In this document: positions 25,871-36,526 of the stretch, piece after piece
How the letters are laid out: each line of letters starts with the position of its first letter
Numbering within the stretch: position 1 is the stretch's first letter
Assembly: GCF_900102425.1 (NCBI RefSeq)
Contig: NZ_FNBT01000001.1
Span: 656,764-720,763, forward strand
DNA length: 64,000 bases
Direction of reading: 5' to 3'
DNA from: Blastococcus aurantiacus
GTDB taxonomy: Bacteria > Actinomycetota > Actinomycetes > Mycobacteriales > Geodermatophilaceae
Translations under genes and position numbers: made by a program
Notes under the pieces: model-generated
What the model was told of the DNA's origin: nothing
The model's input: only the letters and a program-made list of their open reading frames with translations
Database searches by the model: none

Positions 25871-27357
25871 CAGGACACCGAGCAGCCGGTGGCGAGGACC
25901 GGGAGCGGATCCGGGACGCCGATCCGAGGCATCCCCAGCGTGACGCCGGCCGTGGTCGGGCGGGTGCCTGCCTCGCTCGCGTCGCCCGCGCGCGTCCGGC
26001 GGTGGGACAGCGGCACGCCGTCGGCGACGAGGAAGTGCGGCTTGGCGTCGGTCACCACCGTCTCGACGACGTCGCCGGGGCGGACGCCGTCCGCTGCCGT
26101 GAAGTGCACCAGGCGGCCGTCGCGGGCGCGGCCGGAGAGCCGGCCGGTGGCGGCGTCCTTGCTGCCCTCTCCCGCGGCGACGAGCAGCTCGACCCGCCGG
26201 CCGACCCGCGCGCGGTTCTCGGCCCAGCTGATCTCCTCCTGCAGGGCGGTCAGCCGCATGTACCGCTCCTGGACGACCGCCTTGGGCAGCTGGTCGTCCA
26301 TGTCGGCGGCCGGCGTCCCGGGGCGCTTGGAGTACTGGAAGGTGAAGGCGCTGGCGAAGCGGGCCTGCCGGACGACCTCGAGGGTCTGCTCGAAGTCGGC
26401 CTCGGTCTCGCCGGGGAATCCCACGATGATGTCGGTGGTGATCGCGGCGTCGGGCATGGCGGCGCGGACGCGGTCGATGATGCCGAGGTAGCGGTCCTGC
26501 CGGTAGCCGCGGCGCATGCGGCGCAGCACGTCGTCCGACCCGCTCTGCAGCGGCATGTGCAGCTGGTGGCAGACGGCGGGGGTCTCCGCCATCGCCTCGA
26601 TGACGTCGTCGGTGAACTCGCGCGGGTGCGGGCTGGTGAAGCGGATGCGCTCCAGGCCCTCGATCCGCCCCGCCGTCCGCAGCAGGTCGGCGAAGGCCCC
26701 CCGCTCGCGGAACTCCACCCCGTAGGCGTTCACGTTCTGGCCGAGCAGGGTCACCTCGAGCACACCCTGGTCGACCAGCGCCTGCACCTCGGCCAGGATC
26801 TCGCCGGGACGGCGGTCCTTCTCCTTGCCGCGCAGCGCCGGGACGATGCAGAACGTGCAGGTGTTGTTGCACCCCACGCTGATCGACACCCAGCCCGAGT
26901 AGGCCGAGTCCCGCTTCGCCGGCAGCGTCGAGGGGAACACCTCGAGCGACTCGACGATCTCCACCTGCGCCTCGGCGTTGTGGCGGGCACGGTCCAGCAG
27001 CGCCGGCAGCGACCCCACGTTGTGCGTACCGAAGACGACGTCGACCCAGGGGGCGCGCCGCACGATCTCGCCGCGGTCCTTCTGCGCCAGGCAGCCGCCG
27101 ACGGCGATCTGCATGCCGGGGCGGGCGTCCTTCACCGGGCGCAGGTGGCCGAGGTTGCCGTAGAGCCGGTTGTCGGCGTTCTCCCGGACCGCGCAGGTGT
27201 TGAGGACGACGACGTCGGCGTCGTCCCCCTCGGCGGCGGCCCGGTAGCCGGCCTGCTCCAGCAGCCCGGACAGCCGCTCGGAGTCGTGCACGTTCATCTG
27301 GCACCCGTAGGTGCGCACCCGGTAGGTGCGCTCGGTGCTCTGCGCTGCGCTCTCCAT
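25870..27357 (-). CDS. miaB: tRNA-2-methylthio-N6-dimethylallyladenosine synthase
   Basis: 495 residues from the ATG at 27357. It has an N-terminal UPF0004 domain with the three cluster cysteines ([31 protein letters not shown]), then the radical-SAM motif [13 protein letters not shown], and a C-terminal TRAM domain ([20 protein letters not shown]). It methylthiolates the i6A37 made by MiaA. TACCCT lies 10 bases upstream, so the leader is very short. Its paralogue RimO is at 49214; the TYGCQMN start and RKE-type loop ([12 protein letters not shown]) separate the two. Confidence 0.96.
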   Translation of the reverse strand: MESAAQSTERTYRVRTYGCQMNVHDSERLSGLLEQAGYRAAAEGDDADVVVLNTCAVRENADNRLYGNLGHLRPVKDARPGMQIAVGGCLAQKDRGEIVRRAPWVDVVFGTHNVGSLPALLDRARHNAEAQVEIVESLEVFPSTLPAKRDSAYSGWVSISVGCNNTCTFCIVPALRGKEKDRRPGEILAEVQALVDQGVLEVTLLGQNVNAYGVEFRERGAFADLLRTAGRIEGLERIRFTSPHPREFTDDVIEAMAETPAVCHQLHMPLQSGSDDVLRRMRRGYRQDRYLGIIDRVRAAMPDAAITTDIIVGFPGETEADFEQTLEVVRQARFASAFTFQYSKRPGTPAADMDDQLPKAVVQERYMRLTALQEEISWAENRARVGRRVELLVAAGEGSKDAATGRLSGRARDGRLVHFTAADGVRPGDVVETVVTDAKPHFLVADGVPLSHRRTRAGDASEAGTRPTTAGVTLGMPRIGVPDPLPVLATGCSVS

Positions 27358-27500
27358 GACAGCAGCGAGGGTACGGCGCCCGCACCTCCCTGCCGCCCGG
27401 CGACCGCGCGTGCCCCACCCGGGGGAAAGATCGGCCTTCGTTACGGCTTCGTGATCCCACCGTGCGGGATCCGGCACCTTCCCCCCTTAGTGTCCCCGGG

Positions 27501-28256
<756 letters not shown>

Positions 28257-28287
28257 TCCACACGTTCAACCAGCGAGAGGACCGACC

Positions 28288-29175
28288 ATGAAGTTCCGCC
28301 GTACCGCCCTGGTGGCGACCCTGTCCGTCGTCGCCCTGACCGCCGCCGCCTGCGGTGGCGACGACGACTCGTCCGCGTCCGAGCCCGCCGTCGAGACCGA
28401 CGTCGAGTTCGAGGCCGGCACCACGATGGCCGAGATCGCCGAGGCCGGGACCATCCGCGTCGGCACGAAGTTCGACCAGCCGGGCTTCGGCCTGGAGAAC
28501 CTCGAGGGCGAGGTCGAGGGCTTCGACGTCGAGGTCGCCAAGATCATCGCCGGCGCCCTGGGCATCGCCGAGGACGACATCGAGTTCGTGCAGACCCCCT
28601 CGGCCGTCCGCGAGGAGGTCATCGAGGGCGACGAGGTCGACATGGTCGTCGCGACCTACACGATCAACGACACGCGCAAGGAGCGGATCTCCTTCGCCGG
28701 CCCGTACTACCTGGCCGGCCAGCAGATCATGGTCGCCTCGGACAACGACGAGATCACCGGCCCGGACTCCCTCAAGGAGAACCCGGACGCCAAGGTGTGC
28801 TCGGTCACCGGCTCCACCCCGGCCGAGCAGATCACCGAGTACCTGGCCAGCCCCGACCAGCTGGTCCTGTTCGACGAGTACTCGCAGTGCGCCGACTCGC
28901 TGAGCAACGGCCAGGTCGACGCCGTGACGACCGACAACGTGATCCTGCTGGGCTTCGTCTCCAAGTCCAACGGTGACTTCAAGCTGGTGGGCGAGCAGTT
29001 CACCGAGGAGCCCTACGGCATCGGCATCCAGAAGGGCGACGTCGCCTTCTGCGAGTTCATCAACGACACGCTGCAGGAGAACGAGGACGCCTACATCGAG
29101 GCGTGGGAGGCCACCGCCGGCCAGGTCGAGGGCACCGAGACCCCCGAGCTGCCCGAGCCCGCCCCGTGCGCCTGA
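28288..29175 (+). CDS. gluB: Glutamate-type ABC transporter, substrate-binding lipoprotein
   Basis: 295 residues. Lipoprotein signal with LTAAAC, Cys22 being lipidated, then an acidic Asp/Ser linker. The family-3 solute-binding fold follows: IRVGTKFDQPGFGLEN, EGFDVEVAKIIAGALG, DMVVATYTINDTRKERISFAGPYYLAGQQIMV. The Arg in TRKERI and the Thr/Ser around ATYTIN are the usual ligand contacts for the amino acid carboxylate. GAGAGGACC precedes the ATG. It is followed by a 13-bp hairpin that may limit read-through into the permease genes. Confidence 0.92.
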   Translation: MKFRRTALVATLSVVALTAAACGGDDDSSASEPAVETDVEFEAGTTMAEIAEAGTIRVGTKFDQPGFGLENLEGEVEGFDVEVAKIIAGALGIAEDDIEFVQTPSAVREEVIEGDEVDMVVATYTINDTRKERISFAGPYYLAGQQIMVASDNDEITGPDSLKENPDAKVCSVTGSTPAEQITEYLASPDQLVLFDEYSQCADSLSNGQVDAVTTDNVILLGFVSKSNGDFKLVGEQFTEEPYGIGIQKGDVAFCEFINDTLQENEDAYIEAWEATAGQVEGTETPELPEPAPCA

Positions 29176-29190
29176 CCGTCTGAGCACCCC

Positions 29191-29222
29191 GCGGCCGGCC
29201 GGCCCGTGAGCCGGCCGGCCGC
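29191..29222 (+). terminator. Intra-operon hairpin between gluB and gluC (attenuator or mRNA stabiliser)
   Basis: A perfect 13-bp stem (GCGGCCGGCCGGC) with a 6-base loop starts 15 bases after the gluB stop and ends 45 bases before gluC. Such hairpins often give excess binding protein over permease by partial termination or 3' end protection. Confidence 0.65.
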
Positions 29223-29267
29223 GGAGCCCCGTCCCCATCCAGCAGCGCCGGCGCCGAGGGAGAGCCA

Positions 29268-29921
29268 GTGAGTCCTGTCTTCGACAACATCGACCTCTTC
29301 GTCGACGGTTTCCTGACCTCGCTCAGGATCATCCTGTACGCGCTGGCCGGCGCCCTCCCTCTGGGCGTGCTCATCGCCGCCTGCCGGGTCTCCCCGATCC
29401 CGCCGTTGCGCGCCTTCGGCACGTTCTGGGTGACGACCTTCCGCAACACCCCGCTGACCGTCGTGCTCGTGTTCTGCGCCTTCGGGCTCCCCGAGCTCGG
29501 CATCAACCGGTCGTTCTTCGCCTTCGGCGTGCTGGGCCTGGTGCTGTACACCTCGGCATTCGTCTGCGAGGCGGTGCGGTCGGGGATCAACTCGGTGCCG
29601 GCCGGGCAGGCGGAGGCCGCCCGCTCGATCGGGCTGAACTTCACCCAGGGCCTGCGCTTCGTGGTGCTCCCCCAGGCGCTGCGCACCGTCGTCCCCCCGC
29701 TGGGCAGCGTGCTCATCGCCATGATGAAGAACTCGGCCGTCGTCGGCGCCTTCGGCGTGGGTGGTGACCTGTGGAGCACCGGCCAGCGGCTGACCAGCGC
29801 CCTCGGCTACGAGACCCTCCCGATCTTCGTGGGGGGCGTCGCCGTCGGCTACCTGGTCATCACGCTGACGTCGGGCGCGTTGCTGCAGGTCCTCGAGCGG
29901 AAGGTGGCGATCGCCCGATGA
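29268..29921 (+). CDS. gluC: Glutamate-type ABC transporter permease
   Basis: 217 residues from a GTG with GAGGGAGAG upstream. About five membrane spans. The HisM/EAA-type signature EAARSIGLNFTQGLRFVVLPQALRTVVPPLG contacts the ATPase. TFRNTPLTVVLVFCAFGLPELG is typical of the glutamate/polar amino acid permease group. It ends in ATGA overlap with gluD and works as a heterodimer with it. Confidence 0.9.
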   Translation: MSPVFDNIDLFVDGFLTSLRIILYALAGALPLGVLIAACRVSPIPPLRAFGTFWVTTFRNTPLTVVLVFCAFGLPELGINRSFFAFGVLGLVLYTSAFVCEAVRSGINSVPAGQAEAARSIGLNFTQGLRFVVLPQALRTVVPPLGSVLIAMMKNSAVVGAFGVGGDLWSTGQRLTSALGYETLPIFVGGVAVGYLVITLTSGALLQVLERKVAIAR

Positions 29922-30835
29922 GCCAGCAGCAGGCCGTCCTCTACGACGCCCAGGGTCCCCGGGCGCGGCGCCGGACGCAGATCGGCACCGTCGTCGCGGT
30001 CCTGGTCCTCCTCGGCCTGGCGTTCGTCGTCTACCGGCGGCTGGACGAGCGGGGCCAGTTCTCCATGGAGAAGTGGGGCCCGCTGATCGATCCGGGCAAC
30101 GAGGTCTTCGACTCCGTCTGGCGGCTGATCGGCACGGGCATCCTGAACACCTTGCGCGCCGCGGCGGTGGCCATGGTGCTCTCCGTCGTGCTCGGCACGC
30201 TGATCGCGGTCGCGCGGCTCTCGCTCGGCAGGGCCGGCCGGATCCCGCTGATCGGTCTCGTCGAACTCTTCCGCGGCGTGCCGGTCGTGGTGCTGGTGTA
30301 CATCGGCGTGCGCGTGCTGCCCGACGTCGGCCTCGACATGCGGGAGTGGCCGGGCGGCCAGGTCTTCTGGGGCCTGATCATCGGCCTCACCGTCTACAAC
30401 ATGGTCATCTTCGCCGAGATCGTGCGCGCCGGCGTCGCCTCGCTGCCGCGAGGTCAGCGGGAGGCGGCCCTGGCGACCGGCCTCACGAACTGGCAGACCA
30501 TGCGCATCGTGCTGCTCCCGCAGGCGTTCCGCACCATGCTGCCGGCGATCATCAGCCAGCTCATCGTCGTGCTCAAGGACACCTCGCTGGTCACCTTCAT
30601 CGCCAACTACGACGAGCTGCTCAGCCAGGGCGAGAGCATCCAGCGCAACCTCGGCAACCCGATCCAGACGTTCTTCGTCGTCGCGCTCATCTACATCGCC
30701 ATCAACTACGCCTTGGGGCGGCTGGCGCAGTACATCGAGCGGCGCCAGGCGCGGGCGGGCCGCTCGACCGAGCAGCCGGCCGAGACCGCCGGCCTGACTC
30801 CGGTCGGCGGTGCGCCGGTCGGCGGAGGCGCCTGA
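29918..30835 (+). CDS. gluD: Glutamate-type ABC transporter permease
   Basis: 305 residues from the ATG at 29918, overlapping the gluC stop as ATGA. One extra N-terminal span (about 22-40) precedes the permease core, with LIGTGILNTLRAAAVAMVLS and the EAA loop EAALATGLTNWQTMRIVLLPQAFRTMLPAI. The long N-terminal part and the Gly/Pro-rich cytoplasmic tail are usual for the GluD subunit in actinobacteria. Last gene of gluABCD. Confidence 0.9.
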   Translation: MSQQQAVLYDAQGPRARRRTQIGTVVAVLVLLGLAFVVYRRLDERGQFSMEKWGPLIDPGNEVFDSVWRLIGTGILNTLRAAAVAMVLSVVLGTLIAVARLSLGRAGRIPLIGLVELFRGVPVVVLVYIGVRVLPDVGLDMREWPGGQVFWGLIIGLTVYNMVIFAEIVRAGVASLPRGQREAALATGLTNWQTMRIVLLPQAFRTMLPAIISQLIVVLKDTSLVTFIANYDELLSQGESIQRNLGNPIQTFFVVALIYIAINYALGRLAQYIERRQARAGRSTEQPAETAGLTPVGGAPVGGGA

Positions 30836-30929
30836 CCGCGATGGATTTTCCGCCGCCGGGCGGTCAAGGAGGGTGCCGTCCCATCCGATGGAGTAGGGAA
30901 CGAGCCTCCGCCGACGAGATGAGTGGGAC

Positions 30930-31781
30930 GTGACCGCAACCCTGGCGCCGACCGGTGTGCGCGACGACGCGTCGCCCACCGCGGAAGCCGCCGGTCGCGG
31001 GTTCCTGCTCCGGTCGTTCGCCCGCCCGGTGTGGTGGGTGGAGATCCTGATCCTCGCCGTCCTCTACGGCGTCTACTCGCTGGTGCGCAACAGCGTCGGG
31101 GACGTCGTCGCCCGCGCCTACGCCAACGGCCGGGAGATCCTCGCCGTCGAGGACGCCTGGGGTCTGGCTCTCGAGCGCGGCCTCAACGACTGGGTGCACC
31201 GCACCGACGTCGTCGCCGGCGCGGTCGCCCTGCACTACGCGACGTTGCACTTTCTCGTCACCCCGGCGGTCCTGGCCTGGCTGTTCGTGCGGCGCCCCAC
31301 CCGGTACCGCGCCGCCAGCGGCATCCTCATGGTCACCACGGCGCTGGCGCTGATCGGCTTCTACTCGCTGCCGACAGCGCCGCCGCGGCTCCTGGCCGAC
31401 GAGGGCTTCGTCGACGTCATGAGCCAGACGTCGGCCTGGGGGTGGTGGCCGGCCTCGGGCAGCCCGGGATCGGACGCGCTCTCCAACCAGTTCGCCGCCA
31501 TGCCCTCGCTGCACTGTGCCTGGGCCGCCTGGTGCGGGGTCGTGCTGGTCCTCCTGGTCCGCCGCACCTGGGTGCGCGTCGTGGCCATGGTCTACCCGTT
31601 CAGCACCTTCTTCGTGGTGCTGGGCTCGGGCAACCACTACATCCTGGACGTCCTCGCGGGTGTGGTCGTGCTGTGCGTGGGCGCCTCCGTCGTGCAGGTC
31701 GCCGGATCCGCCGGCGGGCGCCTGCCCGGCCCCGGGCGGTCGTCCGGCGACGACGCTGCCGCGCTGGTCAGCCGCTCCTGA
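30930..31781 (+). CDS. PAP2-family membrane protein (inositolphosphotransferase / Aur1-like)
   Basis: 283 residues from a GTG, with about six membrane spans. The motifs are those of the PAP2_3/Aur1-type branch: SLPTAPPRLL, PSLHCAWAAW and GSGNHYILDVLAGVVVL, where the SLH and NHYILD histidines and Asp are the catalytic set. In this branch the active site faces the membrane exterior and transfers or hydrolyses a lipid phosphate. In mycobacteria and relatives such proteins have been linked to phospholipid or glycolipid inositol transfer, but the substrate here is unknown. It stands alone downstream of gluD, with 94 bases between. Confidence 0.82.
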   Translation: MTATLAPTGVRDDASPTAEAAGRGFLLRSFARPVWWVEILILAVLYGVYSLVRNSVGDVVARAYANGREILAVEDAWGLALERGLNDWVHRTDVVAGAVALHYATLHFLVTPAVLAWLFVRRPTRYRAASGILMVTTALALIGFYSLPTAPPRLLADEGFVDVMSQTSAWGWWPASGSPGSDALSNQFAAMPSLHCAWAAWCGVVLVLLVRRTWVRVVAMVYPFSTFFVVLGSGNHYILDVLAGVVVLCVGASVVQVAGSAGGRLPGPGRSSGDDAAALVSRS

Positions 31782-31870
31782 GGGTCCTGATCGACCCGTC
31801 CGTCCCAGTCGCCCCACCGTCGGCGCGCCCCCGGACACGGCTGTGCGGCGTGGCGAGACTGTCCGTCACC

Positions 31871-32350
31871 ATGGAGACCATCCACGCCGGTCGGCGCCGC
31901 AGCCTGCCCCCCGTTCCGCGTACCGCCATCGACGGTGCGATGCCGCTCGAGACCGTCGCCAGCGCCGGCGCGCTCGCGCTCGCCCTCGTCCAGCCGGACG
32001 CTCCCATGGACGACGCCCAGCGGTTCGTCACCGGGCTGCGGAGCGCCGCGACGGAGTTCGCCGCCGCCGCGGGAGCCGAATCCGCCGTCGTCCGCGAAGC
32101 CGTGCCCCCGGCCCGCCACCGCCGCGCCCGCTGCCGAGTGGTGCTGCGGTCCGCCGACGGCGAGGTGACCGACGTGACCTTCGCCGGGGCGGTCGGCACC
32201 CCCTCTGCTGTGGCGCAGTCGGCGTTCGCCCTCGACATCGCCCGCTGGCTGGGCAGCGGTCAGGTCCGCGACGCCGCGTGGCTGGTCGCGGACGCCGATG
32301 CGCACGGCGGGACCGCCGTCGACCTGAGCGCCTGGAACCCGGGGAGCTGA
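31871..32350 (+). CDS. Hypothetical protein
   Basis: 159 residues from the ATG at 31871; an in-frame GTG at 31850 is an alternative. The protein is Ala/Arg-rich with a helical first half (LETVASAGALALALVQPDAPMDDAQRFVTGLRSAATEFA) and a mixed second half (RCRVVLRSADGEVTDVTFAG, SAFALDIARWLGSGQVRDAAWLVADADA). There is no signal peptide, span or known motif. GAGACT lies 10 bases before the ATG. I do not recognise a family. It is supported mainly by frame length and codon pattern, and lies between the PAP2 protein and ctaD on the same strand. Confidence 0.55.
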   Translation: METIHAGRRRSLPPVPRTAIDGAMPLETVASAGALALALVQPDAPMDDAQRFVTGLRSAATEFAAAAGAESAVVREAVPPARHRRARCRVVLRSADGEVTDVTFAGAVGTPSAVAQSAFALDIARWLGSGQVRDAAWLVADADAHGGTAVDLSAWNPGS

Positions 32351-32541
32351 GGCCGGGACCGGAGAGGTCGCCCTGCGACACGGCTTCCAGTTTCCGAACC
32401 GGCCCGGGTGGGCGACGATGGCGGGGCAGCTCGAAACAGCCGAGCACGCCGCGCCGTCACTGAACTCCGGGGGCCGACCATGTCCGGCATCTGCACCGCC
32501 GACCGACGGGTCTCCGCCCGCGCACTCGCGGCAGACGCCGC

Positions 32542-34302
32542 ATGACCGCCATCGCCCCACGGCCGATCGTCAGCCGGCCGAGCCCCGCCGCGGCCCCCAG
32601 CCCCGGCTCGCGGCTGTCGAACCTGCTGCGCACGACCGACCACAAGACCATCGGCCTGATGTACCTGACGACGTCGTTCGTCTTCTTCATCCTGGGTGGC
32701 CTGATGGCCATGCTCATGCGAGCCGAACTCGGCCGCCCCGGGCTGCAGTTCCTCTCGCCGGAGCAGTACAACCAGCTGGTCACGATGCACGGCACGCTGA
32801 TGCTGCTGATGTTCGCGACGCCGCTGTTCTTCGCCTTCGGCAACCTGATCATGCCGCTGCAGATCGGCTCCCCCGACGTCGCGTTCCCGCGGCTGAACGC
32901 CCTGTCGTTCTGGCTGTTCCTGTTCGGCAGCCTGATCGTCGTGAGCGGCCTCCTCACACCGGGCGGTGCGGCGGACTTCGGCTGGTACGCCTACGCCCCG
33001 CTCTCCGACGTCGTGCACAGCCCGGGTGTGGGCGCGAACCTGTGGTTCGCCGGTCTGGCCGTGAGCGGCCTGGGGACGATCCTCGGTGGCGTCAACTTCA
33101 TCACCACGATCGTCTGCCTGCGCGCGCCCGGCATGACGATGTTCCGGATGCCGATCTTCACCTGGAACACCCTGGTGACGAGCATCCTGGTGCTGCTCGC
33201 CTTCCCGATCCTGACCGCGGCCCTCATGGCCATGCTGGCGGACCGGAACCTGGGCGCCCTCATCTACTCCCGCGAGAACGGCGGGCCGATGCTGTGGCAG
33301 CACCTCTTCTGGTTCTTCGGGCACCCCGAGGTCTACATCATCGCGCTGCCGTTCTTCGGCATCGTCACCGAGATCATCCCGGTCTTCGCCCGCAAGCCGC
33401 TGTTCGGCTACAAGGGCATGGTCGGCGCCACGCTGGCGATCGGCTTCCTCTCGCTGGCCGTGTGGGCGCACCACATGTTCGCCACCGGCGCGGTGCTGCT
33501 GCCGTTCTTCGCGTTCCTGACCTACCTGATCGCGGTGCCCACCGGGCTGAAGTTCTTCAACTGGATCGGCACCATGTGGCGCGGCCAGATGACCTTCGAG
33601 ACGCCGATGCTCTTCTCCGTCGGCTTCCTCGTCACGTTCCTGCTGGGCGGCCTGACCGGTGTGCTGCTGGCCTCCCCGCCCCTGGACTGGCACGTCAACG
33701 ACAGCTACTTCGTCGTCGCTCACTTCCACTACGTCGTCTTCGGCACCGTGGTGTTCGCCGCCTACGCCGGCATCTACTTCTGGTTCCCGAAGCTGTGCGG
33801 CCGGATGATGGACGAGCGGCTGGGGAAGCTGCAGTTCTGGATGACCTTCGTGGGCTTCCACGGCACGTTCCTCGTGCAGCACTGGCTGGGCAACGAGGGC
33901 ATGCCGCGCCGGTACGTGGACTACCTGCCGACGGACACCTTCACCACGCTGAACATGATCTCGACGATCTTCAGCTTCGTGCTGGGCGCCTCGGTGATCC
34001 CGTTCATCTACAACGTGGTCAGCTCCTGGAAGTACGGGAAGCTCGCCCTGCGCGACGACCCGTGGGGCCACGGCAACTCGCTGGAGTGGGCGACGTCGTC
34101 CCCGCCGCCGCGGCACAACTTCGTGGAGATCCCGCGGATCCGCTCGGAGCGCCCCGCCTTCGAGGCGCACTACCCGCACCTGGTCGACCGGCTCCAGGCC
34201 GAGGCGCACGCCGGCAAGCGGCACGAGCCCTACGGCGGGGTCAGCGAGATAGGCGGCAGCGCCGGACGACGCCAGGGACCGAACGACCCCGACCCCACCT
34301 GA
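32542..34302 (+). CDS. ctaD: Cytochrome c oxidase subunit I (aa3 type)
   Basis: 586 residues with about 12 spans. [11 protein letters not shown] holds a low-spin haem a ligand; [10 protein letters not shown] holds a CuB histidine and the cross-linked Tyr; [11 protein letters not shown] gives two more CuB ligands; and [15 protein letters not shown] supplies the haem a3 and haem a ligands. It is the catalytic subunit of the terminal oxidase that reduces oxygen and pumps protons. It is encoded here without ctaC or ctaE, which in actinobacteria normally sit with the qcr genes elsewhere. No strong Shine-Dalgarno is seen; the 191 bases upstream hold its promoter region, in which I find no clear regulatory motif. 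It ends at a strong hairpin. Confidence 0.96.
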   Translation: MTAIAPRPIVSRPSPAAAPSPGSRLSNLLRTTDHKTIGLMYLTTSFVFFILGGLMAMLMRAELGRPGLQFLSPEQYNQLVTMHGTLMLLMFATPLFFAFGNLIMPLQIGSPDVAFPRLNALSFWLFLFGSLIVVSGLLTPGGAADFGWYAYAPLSDVVHSPGVGANLWFAGLAVSGLGTILGGVNFITTIVCLRAPGMTMFRMPIFTWNTLVTSILVLLAFPILTAALMAMLADRNLGALIYSRENGGPMLWQHLFWFFGHPEVYIIALPFFGIVTEIIPVFARKPLFGYKGMVGATLAIGFLSLAVWAHHMFATGAVLLPFFAFLTYLIAVPTGLKFFNWIGTMWRGQMTFETPMLFSVGFLVTFLLGGLTGVLLASPPLDWHVNDSYFVVAHFHYVVFGTVVFAAYAGIYFWFPKLCGRMMDERLGKLQFWMTFVGFHGTFLVQHWLGNEGMPRRYVDYLPTDTFTTLNMISTIFSFVLGASVIPFIYNVVSSWKYGKLALRDDPWGHGNSLEWATSSPPPRHNFVEIPRIRSERPAFEAHYPHLVDRLQAEAHAGKRHEPYGGVSEIGGSAGRRQGPNDPDPT

Positions 34303-34332
34303 GAACAGCCTCCCTACAGGAGGCCGACGGCA

Positions 34333-34367
34333 GAGAGGCCCGGAACCGTCGTGGTTCCGGGCCTCTC
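34333..34367. terminator. Bidirectional terminator hairpin
   Basis: A perfect 15-bp stem (GAGAGGCCCGGAACC) with a 5-base loop lies between the convergent ctaD and recX genes. Confidence 0.82.
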
Positions 34368-34382
34368 CACGTGCTCGCCGGT

Positions 34383-35012
34383 TCAGGGCAGCAGTGCGTC
34401 CTCGTCGAGCTCGTCGAACTCGGCGACCGCGACATCATCCGCGCCGTCGGCGTCGAGGGCCTCGCGCACGACGCCGGCAGCCAGCCCTCCGCTGTAGCCC
34501 TTGCGGGCGAGCATGCCCATCAGGCGCCGGGTTGCGGTCGCGCGGTCGAGCCGCCGCATGCTCGGCAGCTTCCGCTCCACGAGCCGGCGCGCGGTCTCCC
34601 GCTCGTCGTCGTCGTCGACCGCCTCGACGGCCGTGGCTGCGACGTCGTCGTCCACACCCTTCGCACGCAACTCCGCCTTGAGCGCGCGCCGTGCCAGGCC
34701 CCGTCCGGCCTGGCGGGAACTGACCCACGCCTGGGCGAAGGCCTCGTCGTCGATCAGCCCGACGTCGCTCAGCCGGTCGAGGACCGTCTCCGCGGCGTCA
34801 TCGGGAACGTCGCGGTCGGCCAGGAGATCGGCCAACTGCTGTCGGGTCTTCGGAGCGCCGGTCAGCGCCCGCAAGCAGAGGTTCCGTGCGACCGACTCGG
34901 GGTCGGCCATCTCCTCGGGCGCCATGTCGACGGCGTCAGCCGAGGGAGTGCGCCGCCGCGTGCCCCAGGAGCTCCCGGGACCGCGGCGGCGCCCGCCCGA
35001 TCGATCGGTCAC
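34383..35012 (-). CDS. recX: RecA regulator RecX
   Basis: 209 residues. After a 45-residue Arg/Ser-rich N-terminus, three tandem three-helix repeats typical of RecX follow: ARNLCLRALTGAPKTRQQLADLLADR, LSDVGLIDDEAFAQAWVSSRQAGRGLARRALKAELRAKGV and a third ending RLMGMLARKGYSGGLAAGVVREAL. RecX caps or inhibits RecA filaments. It starts 7 bases after the recA stop, so it is in the recA operon and should be co-induced by DNA damage. Confidence 0.94.
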   Translation of the reverse strand: MTDRSGGRRRGPGSSWGTRRRTPSADAVDMAPEEMADPESVARNLCLRALTGAPKTRQQLADLLADRDVPDDAAETVLDRLSDVGLIDDEAFAQAWVSSRQAGRGLARRALKAELRAKGVDDDVAATAVEAVDDDDERETARRLVERKLPSMRRLDRATATRRLMGMLARKGYSGGLAAGVVREALDADGADDVAVAEFDELDEDALLP

Positions 35013-35019
35013 CAGCGGC

Positions 35020-36051
35020 TCAGAAGTCGACCGGGTCGGCCACCGGGGCGTCCAGCTGCGGCCCGATGCCGAGCTTCTCCTTGATCTTCTTCTCGAGCTC
35101 GTCGGCGAGGTCGGGGTTGTCCTTCAGGAAGTTGCGCGAGTTCTCCTTGCCCTGACCGAGCTGGTCGCCGTCGTAGGTGTACCAAGCACCGGACTTCTTC
35201 ACGAAGCCCTGCTCGACACCGACGTCGATGAGCCCGCCCTCGCGGCTGAAGCCCTGACCCCAGAGGATGTCGAGCTCGGCCTGCTTGAAGGGTGCGGCCA
35301 CCTTGTTCTTGACGACCTTGACGCGGGTCCGGCTTCCGACGGCCTCGGTGCCCTGCTTCAGGGTCTCGATGCGGCGGACGTCCAGGCGGACCGACGAGTA
35401 GAACTTCAGCGCACGACCACCGGTGGTCACCTCGGGCGAGCCGTAGACGACGCCGACCTTCTCGCGCAGCTGGTTGATGAAGATCGCCGTCGTCCCGGAG
35501 TTGCTCAGGGCACCGGTGATCTTGCGCAGCGCCTGGCTCATCAGCCGGGCCTGCAGACCCACGTGGCTGTCACCCATCTCGCCCTCGATCTCTGCGCGGG
35601 GCACCAGGGCGGCGACCGAGTCGATGACGAGGATGTCGAGCGCACCGGAGCGGATCAGCATGTCGGCGATCTCGAGGGCCTGCTCACCGGTGTCCGGCTG
35701 GCTGACCAGCAGGGCGTCGGTGTCCACGCCGATGGCGCGGGCGTACTCGGGGTCGAGCGCGTGCTCTGCATCGATGAAGGCGGCGATGCCGCCGGCGGCC
35801 TGCGCGTTGGCCACGGCATGCAGCGCGACGGTCGTCTTACCGGAGGACTCCGGGCCGTAGACCTCCACGACGCGGCCGCGGGGGAGGCCGCCGATGCCCA
35901 GCGCGATGTCGAGGGCGATGGAGCCGGTCGGGATGACCTTCATGGCCACCTCGGGGCTGTCGCCCAGGCGCATGACCGAGCCCTTGCCGAACTGCTTGTC
36001 GATCTGGGCGAGGGCCATGTCGAGGGCCTTGTCGCGGTCGAGTGTCGCCAT
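35020..36051 (-). CDS. recA: Recombinase RecA
   Basis: 343 residues from the ATG at 36051. Walker [10 protein letters not shown] (66-74), the [14 protein letters not shown] region and the DNA-binding loops ([47 protein letters not shown]) are intact, and there is no intein. It catalyses strand exchange and is the co-protease for LexA. Two damage-responsive elements lie upstream (36092-36114 and 36173-36188). It is followed by recX. Confidence 0.98.
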   Translation of the reverse strand: MATLDRDKALDMALAQIDKQFGKGSVMRLGDSPEVAMKVIPTGSIALDIALGIGGLPRGRVVEVYGPESSGKTTVALHAVANAQAAGGIAAFIDAEHALDPEYARAIGVDTDALLVSQPDTGEQALEIADMLIRSGALDILVIDSVAALVPRAEIEGEMGDSHVGLQARLMSQALRKITGALSNSGTTAIFINQLREKVGVVYGSPEVTTGGRALKFYSSVRLDVRRIETLKQGTEAVGSRTRVKVVKNKVAAPFKQAELDILWGQGFSREGGLIDVGVEQGFVKKSGAWYTYDGDQLGQGKENSRNFLKDNPDLADELEKKIKEKLGIGPQLDAPVADPVDF

Positions 36052-36091
36052 GGTGGTCACCTTCGGTTTCGCGGGAAGCGGGTCGGGACCG

Positions 36092-36114
36092 ACGCTAGGA
36101 CGAGCCACCGACAG
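36092..36114 (-). promoter_or_regulatory. RecA-NDp (PafBC-type) promoter of recA
   Basis: Read on the minus strand: CTGTCGGTG, an 8-base spacer (GCTCGTCC), then TAGCGT. This matches the RecA-NDp consensus TTGTCRGTG-N8-TANNNT at all but the first base. Such promoters respond to DNA damage independently of RecA/LexA through PafBC in mycobacteria. The -10 lies about 40 bases before the start codon. Confidence 0.8.
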
Positions 36115-36172
36115 TTCTCGGGTCGTGACCGGAGTTGTGGAGATCCCGGTCGCCTGTGGACGCCACTGTAGG

Positions 36173-36188
36173 CCGAACACCTGTTCGA
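36173..36188 (-). promoter_or_regulatory. LexA box upstream of recA
   Basis: On the minus strand TCGAAC-AGGT-GTTCGG, one mismatch from the SOS consensus and sharing its AGGT centre with the lexA box at 16922. It is 122 bases before the recA start. Confidence 0.75.
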
Positions 36189-36269
36189 CTGCCAGGCCGA
36201 CACGCCCGCGTCCTGAGGTGCCCGGACCACCGGCCACACCGGTACCGGACGACCCGGGGCCGAGCGGGC

Positions 36270-36464
36270 TCAGCGCTCCTTGGGCGGCACGTCGTAGGCG
36301 TCGCAGATGGCCAGCCAGACCCTCCGCACCGGGACGCCGGCGTCGATCGCCTCCACCGCGCTCCGCCCGCCCAGCTCGGAGAAGAGGTGGTCGCGGGACA
36401 CGCTCTGGGCGCGCATCGCCCCGAACTGGTGGTCCAGTCGGGACCAGAACTCCTGCAGGCGCAC
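36270..36464 (-). CDS. DUF3046 protein
   Basis: 64 residues: [49 protein letters not shown]. This is the small DUF3046 family that sits immediately upstream of recA across actinobacteria. It is predicted to be all-helical and cytoplasmic. No function is established; the conserved position suggests a link to recA but not necessarily co-transcription, since the recA regulatory elements lie in between. Confidence 0.9.
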   Translation of the reverse strand: MRLQEFWSRLDHQFGAMRAQSVSRDHLFSELGGRSAVEAIDAGVPVRRVWLAICDAYDVPPKER

Positions 36465-36526
36465 CCCTCGACGCTAGCGCGCCTCGCCGGATGCCCGCCG
36501 CAGCCGGGCGCGCCTAGGCTGCTGCG

